Source: Hygrocybe punicea | Taxonomy: Eukaryota; Basidiomycota; Agaricomycetes; Agaricales; Hygrophoraceae | Direction: 5' to 3' | DNA: 64,000 nucleotides | NCBI GenBank assembly: GCA_963556145.1 | Contig: OY744465.1 | Span: 4,092,001 to 4,156,000 of the forward strand | Shown here: piece after piece, positions 35,035 to 44,897 of the stretch | Position numbering within the stretch: the stretch's first letter is position 1 | Layout: the number at the start of each line of letters is the position of its first letter | Program-made: the position numbers and the translations under genes | The notes under the pieces: model-generated | Databases searched by the model: none | Told to the model about the DNA's origin: nothing | What the model saw: only the letters and a program-made list of their open reading frames with translations

Positions 35035-36356
35035 ATGTTTGCTAACCTTCATCCTCGAACTTCACCATCAATCCGTACGATGACACACCCGATGGCCGAA
35101 TTCGTCGCCGCTGCCTTCGAGGCCCTCAAGACGCACATGGACGCGAAACCAGCGGAGGGCGCCGCCGGAGAAGAGTGGATCGCATGGGGACAGGATTTCG
35201 AAGAACTCCTGGTAAGTCATCGCAACTGCGCTAACCTTTTCGCTGACTACCTTTGATCAACAGTACAATTATCTCGAGTTCGAACGAACAACCGGGCCGA
35301 TAGAGAGTAGCGAGGAAGTCGAGGAGATGCGGAGGGACGCCGTCGCGGCGTTGGACTTCATCGAGGATGAGCAGGCGTTGCAATGGGGCGGGGAGATTTT
35401 GCTCCCGAGGTTGCATGCCAAGGCGAAGAAAGCTCGAGAAGACGCGAGGAAGGCAAAGGAGCAAGCCGAGGCGGAGCAAAAAGCGCGCAAGGCGCACGAA
35501 GCCGAGCAGAAGAAGATTCGTGAGGCTGAGATCGAGTGGACCAGGTTGGTGAAGGAGGCTGCGGACAGAGCTGCGGAGCAAAAGGAACGCGCCAAGGTCC
35601 TATATGCGCGGTTCCTGCGCAAAGAGATCACACGGGACGAAATGGCGAGGTTGATGACGGGGTCGAACAAGGGGGACGGGGGTAGCGAGACGGAAGCGGG
35701 CTCGCAGGGGGAAGAGGAGATAGGATTCGAAACGGAATACGAAGGGCAGGGGGGGCCGTCGAAAAAGCGCAGGAGGGTCGGTCCCGGGAAGGACCTTCAC
35801 GATGTCCAAGGCAAGGTAAGTAACTAGTCAAACTTTACCATTCGTCTGTACTCATGAAAACTTCGTAGTGCGATCGTTGCCGTGCAGCGAGGGCGGCCGT
35901 CGTCGTTTGCGAGTTCGACGAGCAGGACCCATGGTGCAGGAGGTGCCGCGATGCGAAGCAAGGATGCTTTTGGAACGGGGTGAACCGGATGGGGCAGAGG
36001 AAACGCGGGCGGGGCACGCCGAGGAAGCCGGTTTCCAGCAAAGGTCGCGCGGACAAGGGAAAGGCGTGGGTGGATAAGGGGAAAGAGAGGGAGAGAAACC
36101 AGCCACCCCCCCGAGGTAAGTCGCTAAAATGACAGGGTATCGAACGCGCTGACTGACCATCATAGCCTATATTGGTACCCGTCCGCCACGAAGTGTGCGG
36201 GTCATGGACGTGGAAGCGCGGAAACGCGTGTTACAGGAAGAGATCGCGGTGATCGAAGAACGGGTCGCGGTGTGGGTGAGAGCGCAAACCGAAATGAGGC
36301 GGGAGCTGGCGCAGCTGGAGGACGAGGAGGAGGAGTATGGCGAATATGAGGAGTAA
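35035..36356 (+). CDS. antisense spliced gene of the gypsy element: coiled coil plus zinc-cluster-like motif
   Basis: Four exons (35035-35211, 35264-35815, 35869-36115, 36166-36356), all with clean GTAAG donors, give 388 residues. After a short acidic N-terminus there is a long charged helix (AKAKKAREDARKAKEQAEAE and on), certainly coiled coil. A basic patch (KKRRRVG) leads to CDRC-x9-C-x8-CRRC-x6-C, a Zn2Cys6-like arrangement with three extra residues in the first loop, then a basic stretch and an acidic tail (EDEEEEYGEYEE). A TATA-like TTATAAA lies at 35012-35018. A second ATG at 35080 is possible. The gene runs opposite to gag-pol. A DNA-binding or regulatory role is an inference. Confidence 0.8.
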
Positions 36357-36680
36357 ATGGGAGAAGGTGCGAAAACGCGCGCGCGCCATCTGTGTTATAT
36401 ATGTAAAACCTTTTTAGCTGTTTTCATATATGTATTATAATAATTTGTCTGCTCTCGAATCGAAAAAAAGTCACAGGAAGCGGAAGAAGCGGAAGAAACA
36501 AATATAAACTTATCTAGGGGAAAGGCTCAGTAGATCATCATCGCCGTAAAACCCCGCAAAGACGAAGTCTTGCGCGACAAAAGTCTCGCTTTTATCGCGA
36601 CTTGAATCTCGTGCTACAATAAAAGAAAAAAACAAGGTATAAGCGATAAGTGTAAAAATGAGAGAAGCAAAGAAATTCAG

Positions 36681-39600
36681 TCAATCGTCGTCGACATCAG
36701 AACCGGGTTCCTGTGCTTCAGGAGGTTGATCATCGTCGGAAGTGTTTTCGAGTTCGTTTAGTCGTTGTGCGGGAATATCGAGGAAGCGCGGCGGGAGTGA
36801 GATTGAACTGCGAGCAAAATAGGGGACTACTCGAAACACTGCGATCGGTCGGTGAAAGACAGATCCATCAAGTTCGCAGAGAATGTAAGCGCCGCCAAAG
36901 TTGCGCGAAATAACAATGAGGGGACCAAGATACCGCGGGCGCATTTTCCGGTTTAGCGCTTTCTCTATCTGTGTGTTGCGAATGAGTACTAAGTCACCGC
37001 TTTTGAAATCGAAGTTGCAAATCGTCTTCGCGTGTTGCTTTTCGAAACGTTGTGCCGCTTTCCAGCGAGCGTCGTAAACTTGCGAGTATATGTGATTAAT
37101 ATCGTCGCTACGTTTTTGGAGTGCGATCGCGCGTCGCGCAATCAGGTCTGTAGAGGATAGGACTGAATCCGGCGGGGGTTGAAGGTATGTTGCTTCTACG
37201 ATGTCGAGTGGTAATAGGGGATGAGCGCCAGTCGCTGCGAAGTAAGGTGAGCAGCCCATTCGTCGTCGGATAGTGATACGTTTGGCCCAAAATACCGAGT
37301 ACGTCCCATTGGCCCATCTAAACTGGTCGCCGTCCGCAGCTTTGAAGAGAGATTGTCGAACGTCGTAGTGCGGTCGTTCCACGAGACCGTTTGCACGGGA
37401 ATTGTAGCCGGAGATGCGAATGTGGTTAACGCGGTATTGCTTCGAAAGATAAGTGAGAGATTTGATGAGCGCGGGTCCGTTGTCTGTAACGATTTCGCGG
37501 AGAGAACCCCATCGACAGAGAATATCTTTGAATATCCAATCTCCGATTGCGCGAGCGTTTTCATTGCGAAGCATTCTGAATTCGGGGTACTGAGTAAGCA
37601 AACAGCGTCCTTGGATTATATATTTGTATCCGCTAGATGTCGGTAAGTGCATCGTGTCGATGAATATTTTGGCGAAAAGTGGGGCGGGTGTTGCGACGAC
37701 AGGGGGAATGAGAACCTGACGGGATTGGCGAAGCTGGCAAAGATGGCATGTGCAAACGAACCAGTGAATATCGGCTTGCATGTGTGGCCACCAGAAGCGT
37801 TCTGCGATCATAGCGCGAGTTGCGTAAAATCCTTTGTGTCCTACTTCGTCGTGGGCTTGTCGCATAATTGATGTTCGGTGATCGCGCGATATGACTAACT
37901 TGTGCGCGCCATTCTGGTCTTTGCGCCATAGTCTAGTTCCATTGAGGAAAAAGTCTGTACAGTATCGGATGAAGGTCGCGTAGTCGGAATCGGCGAGGCC
38001 GATCGGGCGATCTAAGTCGCTGAGCCATTTCTTTACTAGGGTTATGCGATCGTCTTCTCTGCGAGCAGCGTCAGTGCGTGGTACGTCGTCGTAGGTAAGC
38101 GTAGGATTGGATCCTTCCTCCTCACTGAAATGGTGACTGTCCCCAGTCACGAGTGCGGCGAAAGCGGAACAAGATCGCAACGAACGCAGGGACGGATGAG
38201 GAGTATTGATCATATGCGCGAAACCATAGAGGCGGTCGATCCAGTCTTCAGTTTCTTCTACGCTGTCCTTTTCTGGCGGAGAATCCAGAGGTTGTTGTAC
38301 ACGCCTTGAAAGACCATCCGGGCCGTGGTGCGTACCCGGGACGTGGACTATAGTGCAGTGGAAAGTAAGAATCGTGGCGATCCAGCGGTTAATGCTAGCA
38401 CTTGGCGCGATGTCTGGGTTGCGTAGCATGCCTGTGATGTAGCGCGCGTCTACCTCGACGACGAGATTATGAACGCCGATTAAGTACAGCCGCAGGTCGC
38501 AGAGCGCGCGATAAAGACCGAAGATTTCTAGTTTAGGTTGAGAGAAGCGCGATTCGTGATCATTTAGTGTGATAGAACCAAAGCGGTTGTAGAAATGGCG
38601 AGAAGGGTTGTCGGGATCACATTGACAGAGGATGTATCCAACAGCGATGTAGGATGTGTCGACAGCAAGAATGACCGGCGAATTTGAAGTGTAGTCGATT
38701 GGACGAAGCGCAGGTGAATCGAGAACAGCTTGTTTCCGGTCTGCCTGAGCGGCGATCTGGTCGGGACCAAATTCGAAGGGTGCGTCTTTGCGCGTGAGTT
38801 TAACAAGATGATGCGCACGTTGCGCGAAGTTGCGGATAAAGATTCGAAGAACGCCTACTGTACCAAGGAACGAGCGGACGTCAGACAGGTTGTGGCAAGG
38901 GCCCCAGTTACGAATCGTGGCTAGTTTCTCTTCGTCGGGTAAACGGCCGTTTGTTGTGCAGCGATGGCCTACTACTGTGATTTCAGGAGCGCAGAGTGTA
39001 GACTTGAAGGCGGAAAAGGTTCCCCCACAGTATTTCATGTGTTGGACAATGCGATTAAGTGTAGTGAAATGTTCCCAGACGAAGCGGCGAATCCCCGGGT
39101 TTGCGGCGATAGTTTCGTAAGTGCCGTCGTGTAGGAGATAGGACGATTTAGGGCCTTTGACTGGGACATCGTCGATGTAAGGTATCGTCCACTGCGGGAT
39201 CTCGGGTTGCAGGATGAAAGTAACGTCGTCATGGAATATCGGGACTGAATTTGTCCATCCCATAGGTAGAGTAACAAGTCGCAAGGCTCCGAAAGGTGTT
39301 TGGAAGGTGGTATAGTCGCGTGAGGACTCGGCGATAGGTCGCTCGTCGTATCCGACGTATAAATCAAAGCAGGCGCCACAGGATCGGCCAGCGAACTGTT
39401 CGGCCATGTGTTCGGGGATAGGAGGTACGCCAGAATGCGCGATGGTCACTGCATTAAGAGGCTCGAGACTGTGAACGATGCGAAGCGTTTTACCGCCTTT
39501 CTTCAGAACCGTAAACCAACGCGAGCGATAGGAGGAGTTTGAGGGTTCGTAGACTTTGGCTTCGATTTTACGGCGAATAATATTGCATACTTCCTCATAA

Positions 39601-40267
39601 ATACCAGGAGGAATAGGAATGTTGCGCTGGACCCAGGGAGTGTGCGGTAATACGGGAAACTCGACGGGTGGAAAGAAATCAGTGCGAAATCTTCCGCGCT
39701 CGTTGTCAGTCCACGCAAAACCTTTCTCTTGTTTGCGTATAAAGTCGTGCATTAGTGCGCGCTCAGCCGGCCAAAGGAAGTCACCTTCGTGAACTTTGTC
39801 GAACGCATCGCGACGTTCCTGCGTGTAGCGGTCTGTGGGGATGAAAGGTGGAGGATTCGGATCGAGGTCAGGAAGTTCGGCAAGCGGATCGCCAGTGATT
39901 TTGCGTTTTATACGGAATTTGTCGGGGAGTTCAGTGATGACAGGTTTGACCTTGCGAGCGACGGGCTTGTAGACTTTCTTTTGGGCAGCGAAAATGCTAG
40001 CGAAATCATCTGATAGTGTAGAAGGAAACGCGGATGAAGCTGAATAGGAAAAGGATGACAAGGGATCTGTCGACGAAGGAGAAACAGAGGTTGAGCATAC
40101 TGGAGTAGACGGGGAACCATTAGGAAAATCGCAGGCGGAAAGATAGATGCGGGGAACTGTAGACGAAGACGACGAGTCCGCTAAATGGGTATAAGATTCA
40201 ATGTACGTAGCGTTGGTATGTTCGTCGTGCACTATTACTAGCGCGATGTCTCCGTCATCTAGTGCGC
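36681..40267 (-). CDS. pol: gypsy Pol: reverse transcriptase, RNase H, integrase
   Basis: About 1183 residues are open from the GTG at 40232; the frame stays open upstream past the gag stop and there is no early ATG. RT has FDLYVGYDERPIAE, TPFGALRLVTLPMGWTNS and YIDDV. RNase H has ILAVDTSYIAVGYIL and SQPKLEIFGLYRAL. Integrase has the HHCC finger (HDEVGHKGFYATRAMIAERF then CTCHLCQ), Asp in IFIDTMHLP, Asp in IVTDNGPAL and Glu in GLVERPHYDVRQSL. The C-terminus carries a basic GPY/F-like part (RPRYLGPLIVI) and an acidic tail. All catalytic residues look present. Pol is in the -1 frame relative to Gag, so it is probably made by frameshifting. Confidence 0.93.
38113..38150 (-). promoter_or_regulatory. 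central copy of the polypurine tract
   Basis: Within pol, minus strand, CAGTGAGGAGGAAGGATCC with the preceding GACTGGGGACAGTCACCATT closely matches the 3' PPT region at 34936-34973. A second PPT inside pol (cPPT) is known in lentiviruses and Ty1; here it would give a second plus-strand start. Confidence 0.6.
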
Positions 40268-42496
40268 TCAGTTCCCCTTGTTGATAAAAACCGAGGACGA
40301 GTGTAGGGGTATGCCGCGCCGTCGTGCTTCGCTTCGAGGGTACGTTGGAATTGTCACCGATCTGTTCGAATTTGGATCGCGTATCGTAATCGTCTGGTCT
40401 TCGTTGCGGTAATTCTTGACAACGCTTTCCGTTAGTACGTCGAACGGTCGTCCCAGGAGAATATGGTACGCGGGGTCACGGATGACATGCATCTGAAGGA
40501 AAAGCGTGATGTCGCCAATTTTACAAGGAACATTCCACGCGAGACCCAGGGACTGATCAATCGAACCATTCGCCGACTGCATATTGAGACGAATCGCCGG
40601 GTCGTAGGGAAGGCTAAACTGATGGCAGACGTCTTCCGACATTGCGACAATCTGAGAACCAGGGTCAATGATGCTACCGACTTGTTCTTGTCCGTCGACG
40701 AGTAAATTAACGGCGCGTAGAGCGTGCGATTCTTTTGCGACGGTAAGGATTTCAGGAATTTCGCCCGGCGAGAGACTCATGAGGTAGGTCTCATACGGGT
40801 CGGGAACAATGATGGGTTGCAGTTCAGCGGAGGCATTTTTGCAAGTGTTCTCGCATGACGCAAAAGGAAGTGGGTCGTCGGCAAAGATGTTAACTTTTAC
40901 CGGCGATGTGCCAGGAGGTTGGACTCGCTTGGGCGTAATATCATCGCGAAGTTTCGAACGACAGTCCGGAGAAATTGAGAACAATTCCATTGGTGTGAGC
41001 GTGACACAGGGAGCCGCCATAGAGCACGAGTAAACCTCACTAATAATCTTAGAGTCCTGGATAGGGGCTTGAGTGTGATACGCGGGTTCTTTATCCTTAG
41101 ATTGTTTTAACGGTGGACCTGCAAAATTACGTTCGTGTGGCGGGCGGTACGCGGTTTCCGGTGCGGATGCGAAGGGATGGATGGGCGGTTCTGCGGTAGG
41201 AGCGGGTGTCGCAGGCAAAGGGGCTTGTTGCATGGTTGATTGATCAGGCGCGGGCTGAGCGCATGGACGAGGTAAACCGGTGGTAGACGGGACAGGTTTG
41301 TGCTGACGAGAAATCTCTACACCGTCAAATTTTACCTTTTTAAGCGCGAATAGTTCGCGCTCCAGTTCTTCAATGCGCAAGTCGTTAGAGCTCATCGCCG
41401 ACGCCAGGACGCTAGCGTGAACTGTAGGAGATACGCTATACATCATTTGACCGACATTGTTGGTACTGGTTTGTTGCGTCGCAGCTAATTGACCGGGATT
41501 GCGACGATGCCATTCATCGATGCGCTCCTTCATAGAATTGCCGGGTAATTGGCGCGGACAGAAAGCGCCAGAGGGTAGAACGATTTTCTTGTCAATATTT
41601 TCTCGGATGCGTCCAGCATTGATATATTCAATCACATGTGGGCAGTTCGGCCTAAAGTGACCAGGTAGGTTGCAGAAGTGGCAATTGCCATTCGCCGCTG
41701 TCTCGGACTGAGTCGTTCTCATAGGGGGCGCATGAGCAGCGGTATGGGAGGTATGGGAGCATGGCGCAGAGCTTTTAGACGCGTGCGGATCCATAATTTT
41801 ATTTACCGCTTGGACCACAGTATCGATGATGAGTGTGACGTCGTCCCGTTTGATCGAAGAAGACTCGGAAGAGGTCGCGGACGTTGGTTTACCTTCCTTA
41901 GGTGCGTTCGTGGGACCGGTACCATGAAGAACGAACTGCGCTGCCGCTTGGATTTCATGTAGCGGATAGGGGTCATCGGGAAAGTGATCAGGTAGCTTTA
42001 GCTGTAGTCGCTGCGTGATGCGCGTCCAGAGAGACTTTTGGAACCCGCGAATGTACGCGCGACTTTGCTCAGCTTCGGAGATGCGATTCTTTTTACAGAG
42101 AAATTTTGTGATAGTGAGGAATGCGCGATGATAAGCGCCAAGCTCTATGATGTTTGCGATTCCCGACTGATGTTGTTTCTCGACGAGTTTCTCCATATCC
42201 GATACGGACCATTTCCTCTCATCTTCCGAACCAGGATAAAGCTTATACACAGCCTTTGTGAACTCTTCGTAAGTCGATGCCGGTTCATACTCGTCGAGCG
42301 ATTCCCAAAGTTCGGCGGTGTCTATGTCGAGATAGCGCAACGCATATCTCTTTTTGTCGACAGCGTCGGCTACTGCACACGAATCGAATTGGGCCTCGAG
42401 CTCGTCAAAGTATCGGCGAAGTTCGCGCGGGTGCTCCGGCGAGAAGCTAGGAGCGGTATTATGACCACGAGCGGGCATTTGCGATGGAGTTGCCAT
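40268..42496 (-). CDS. gag: gypsy Gag-protease
   Basis: 742 residues from the ATG at 42496. A retrotransposon Gag domain (RELRRYFDELEAQFDSC, LRYLDIDTAELWESL, YPGSEDERKWS) is followed by a zinc knuckle CHFCNLPGHFRPNC (C-x2-C-x4-H-x4-C), Pro-rich linkers, and a retropepsin-like aspartic protease with IIDPGSQIVAM and ILLGRPFDVL. The active-site triad reads D-P-G rather than the usual D-S/T-G. The same frame is open upstream to about 42890 without an ATG, so the true N-terminus may be longer. It ends at TGA 40268-40270, overlapping the pol frame. Confidence 0.92.
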   Translation of the reverse strand: MATPSQMPARGHNTAPSFSPEHPRELRRYFDELEAQFDSCAVADAVDKKRYALRYLDIDTAELWESLDEYEPASTYEEFTKAVYKLYPGSEDERKWSVSDMEKLVEKQHQSGIANIIELGAYHRAFLTITKFLCKKNRISEAEQSRAYIRGFQKSLWTRITQRLQLKLPDHFPDDPYPLHEIQAAAQFVLHGTGPTNAPKEGKPTSATSSESSSIKRDDVTLIIDTVVQAVNKIMDPHASKSSAPCSHTSHTAAHAPPMRTTQSETAANGNCHFCNLPGHFRPNCPHVIEYINAGRIRENIDKKIVLPSGAFCPRQLPGNSMKERIDEWHRRNPGQLAATQQTSTNNVGQMMYSVSPTVHASVLASAMSSNDLRIEELERELFALKKVKFDGVEISRQHKPVPSTTGLPRPCAQPAPDQSTMQQAPLPATPAPTAEPPIHPFASAPETAYRPPHERNFAGPPLKQSKDKEPAYHTQAPIQDSKIISEVYSCSMAAPCVTLTPMELFSISPDCRSKLRDDITPKRVQPPGTSPVKVNIFADDPLPFASCENTCKNASAELQPIIVPDPYETYLMSLSPGEIPEILTVAKESHALRAVNLLVDGQEQVGSIIDPGSQIVAMSEDVCHQFSLPYDPAIRLNMQSANGSIDQSLGLAWNVPCKIGDITLFLQMHVIRDPAYHILLGRPFDVLTESVVKNYRNEDQTITIRDPNSNRSVTIPTYPRSEARRRGIPLHSSSVFINKGN

Positions 42497-42939
42497 TGTT
42501 TGAGCTGCGGGTGGTGGTGTGGGTGGACGCGATGAGGTAGATGACGAGGGTGTGGAGCTCGGTAGAGCAGGAATAGAAGAATCGAGAGTGGATGTGGATG
42601 GTAAGTTAGAAAGTGGACCAGAAGAGGGGTTGGAAGTGTGTTGAGATAAGGAACCGCTAGCTGGTGTGGGAGATTGTGGATTGTAATCGTGCGGAGAATC
42701 GTGAAAATCTAGAGGCGTGCGAGGTGAATGAGAACAAAATCGATGTGAGGTATCGTGTTCGGAATCGGAGGAACTTTCGGTGAGTTCATCGAGATCGCTG
42801 TCGAAGTCGGGGATATTCTGAGAGGTTGTTGCACGTTGTTGCGCTTGACGCTGTACTGAGCTACGAGTACAATATCTGTTGGTAGCTATGGTGCTCGAAC
42901 TAGACGCGTTAGTCGAAGGAGTGGTTTAAATGTTAAGTC

Positions 42940-42957
42940 CCCTCGCGGTGGGCTCCA
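42940..42957 (-). promoter_or_regulatory. primer-binding site of the gypsy element
   Basis: Five bases inside the 5' LTR the minus strand reads TGGAGCCCACCGCGAGGG, i.e. complementary to a tRNA ending ...CGGTGGGCTCCA. The TGG start and position are as expected; I cannot say which tRNA primes. Confidence 0.65.
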
Positions 42958-42962
42958 GAAAA

Positions 42963-43800
42963 TGATACGGTTTCCACGTCTATGACCCCGGATAAAGAGA
43001 TAATAAATGATGAAAAACGTCGCAAAGGTGCGAATGAGACTTGGGGACACTCCCAACAATAACGCGATAGTGCGCGATAATATGCGCGATAAAATAAACA
43101 AACGCGAAGAGTCGCAAGACAACGCGATGTCGCAACGCAGTGATAAACAAGGATTGGAAGGCTTAGCTGGGTGTCCTAGATGACAGCGCGATACGTGGTG
43201 ATGACGCGACGAGACAGAGGTTCTGCGCTACAACTTAGGTCATGATAGCGGAGAGTACGCGATGAGGAGAGACGCAGATTCGAGTGAGAATGACTAGATC
43301 CTTTTAAAACTTAAGCCGCAAACTAGTGGAGAGGGGAGAACTGGGTTCTTCTTCGCATATTTTCTACTACAGGGCACTTTTTATATTCTAAAGGGATAGG
43401 GGGAAAGGGTGGATGAGTGAAATAGAAATGCAGCGAAATATTGCATGAAAGCGACGAAACGGGAACGGAATAGCGAAGGATTTGAAATAACGGCGAATAT
43501 CACATGAAAGTCGGCGAAAAGACGAAGATAAACCGGATGAATTACATTTCTGGTATCGGACTCGGTGTCCGAACGTGTAGGACGTGTTTAACAGTCGTGT
43601 GTCAGCGTTTTAAGACCGGGTCGCACGGTTAAGATACAGCGAAGATGTCGCGGTCACGCGCGCGTCGATCGGCGTAAGTCGCGCAAGTCGCGGGCGGCGC
43701 GCTGATGTTTCGCATGTACGCGGGACTGCGGAAGAGTCGTAGGGAAAGTAGAATTGACCATATGAGAGATTCCGTGCCCAAAGGGAGAGACTGCGTATCA
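42963..43800 (-). repeat. 5' LTR of the gypsy element
   Basis: Partner of 34098-34935, same 838-bp length, TG...CA ends. It retains the CG form at most sites where the two LTRs differ. Confidence 0.95.
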
Positions 43801-44726
43801 CCGTACTCGTCAGGCAACGCAACGTTCCAACGTCAACCCGGCTCCCAGTGGTGACACCCTTTCAACCTTTTTTTCCGGTCTGACTTTACCCTCGCAGGTG
43901 AGTTGCAGTTGCATCTCTGAGTTTTCAGATGAGAGACTCCAGTTTATAGGCAGACACTTTATGTCTGACTTTCGATCTCGATCACTGCGAAGTAGTCACG
44001 TACGAGTTGCGGCGCATGGAAGTGGTTGATCCAGAATGCCAGTCCTTTACTTTCCACTCCTTAATAGCACTCCTGTCATCGGTTGCGATTCAGGGGCTGA
44101 TGCAACTAGCGATCTTCCACAAGTCCATTCAAACACGCCTGAAACGCTCCAAATCTCCGACTGATGCGATTTCACCCCTGTCATACCATGAACTTCTTCT
44201 GACTACGTTTCTGGACAGAGGATCAGTGGGGAATGTATTTCGAGGGCGGTTTGATCACCACTGCGCTGACAACGTCGTCGGAAAAGTTGCCATTGACACC
44301 CAATCCCAAGCATGGCTGCGTCACGAAGCCAAAATCTATGCAGTGCTCGCAGCGCTTCAGGGCACTGTGATACCGGCTTTCTACGGTCTGTATGTGGGGA
44401 GGGGTTTTCAAGTGCTCCTGATGCGTGATGCAGGTAAATCGTTGAGCTCATTCTCTATGCTTTCACGTGCCCAGCAGTACGTCGTTCACATCCTCTGCAA
44501 GCCATTTCATTTATGCTATGTTCCTAGGTACGATCTGTGGGCAGCTATACTATCCCTCCATCAGGCTGGAGTAAGTCACCTAGACTTACGTCCAGACAAC
44601 GTAGTTTTATCTCAAACTGGTGTAGTCCAAGTTCTCGATTTCTCTCATGCCACCCTCCATGGGTGCCCTGGTGTTAGTGAATGTCCTGAGCTTCAGGATA
44701 TGAGGCAGATGTTGCAGATCCCATGA
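43801..44726 (+). pseudogene. kinase-fold gene, 3' part
   Basis: Continuation of 33188-34097. After introns near 43900-44000 the protein-kinase-like domain begins: a Gly-rich loop (FLDRGSVGNVFRGRF), NVVGKVAID (probable ATP Lys), LRHEAKIYAVLAALQG (helix C Glu), a hinge (LLMRDAGKSL), an intron near 44470-44527, the catalytic loop HLDLRPDN and the metal motif DFS in place of DFG. It ends MRQMLQIP. The H-D-N and D residues suggest possible activity when intact. It resembles the many stand-alone kinases of mushroom genomes; I cannot place it in a named family. Confidence 0.65.
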
Positions 44727-44828
44727 ATGCGAGAAGATGGCGGTGGAGTTAATATTTCTTTTTGTTTCGTACGATGTGAATTATAAGGCATGTTGCGTAA
44801 GATAACTTTTTGAGAGATCAGCTGGACC

Positions 44829-44897
44829 AGTGCTGACTTCCTGAAAAGGTGTACTTTTTAAGACGATAAAATGAGGTCCTTTTTGGGAAGTCAGCGC
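44829..44897. repeat. imperfect palindrome, right copy
   Basis: Arms AGTGCTGACTTCC and GGAAGTCAGCGCT, with inner AAAAAGG/CCTTTTT words and a centre close to that of 32983-33040 (CTTTT...ACG...AAAATG). It lies about 100 bp after the kinase-gene stop. Confidence 0.6.

Larger units (their letters stand above)
34098..43800 (-). mobile_element. complete Ty3/gypsy LTR retrotransposon
   Basis: A 9.7 kb element with two 838-bp LTRs (TG...CA), CCGT target duplication, primer-binding site, polypurine tract, and gag-protease and pol on the minus strand. RT, RNase H and integrase motifs are intact. Unusually, a spliced gene on the opposite strand (35035-36356) lies between pol and the 3' LTR. The LTRs differ only by transitions at CpG sites, as far as I can see. 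It sits inside the kinase-fold gene. Confidence 0.95.

Noticed and set aside
41678..42535. Plus-strand frames inside the gypsy gag
   Set aside because: Shadows of the gag gene with no recognisable features, unlike the antisense gene at 35035-36356, which has clean introns and a Cys-rich motif.
34098..43800. RIP as the cause of the LTR differences
   Set aside because: RIP in ascomycetes favours CpA; here the changes sit at CpG positions, which fits methylcytosine deamination.
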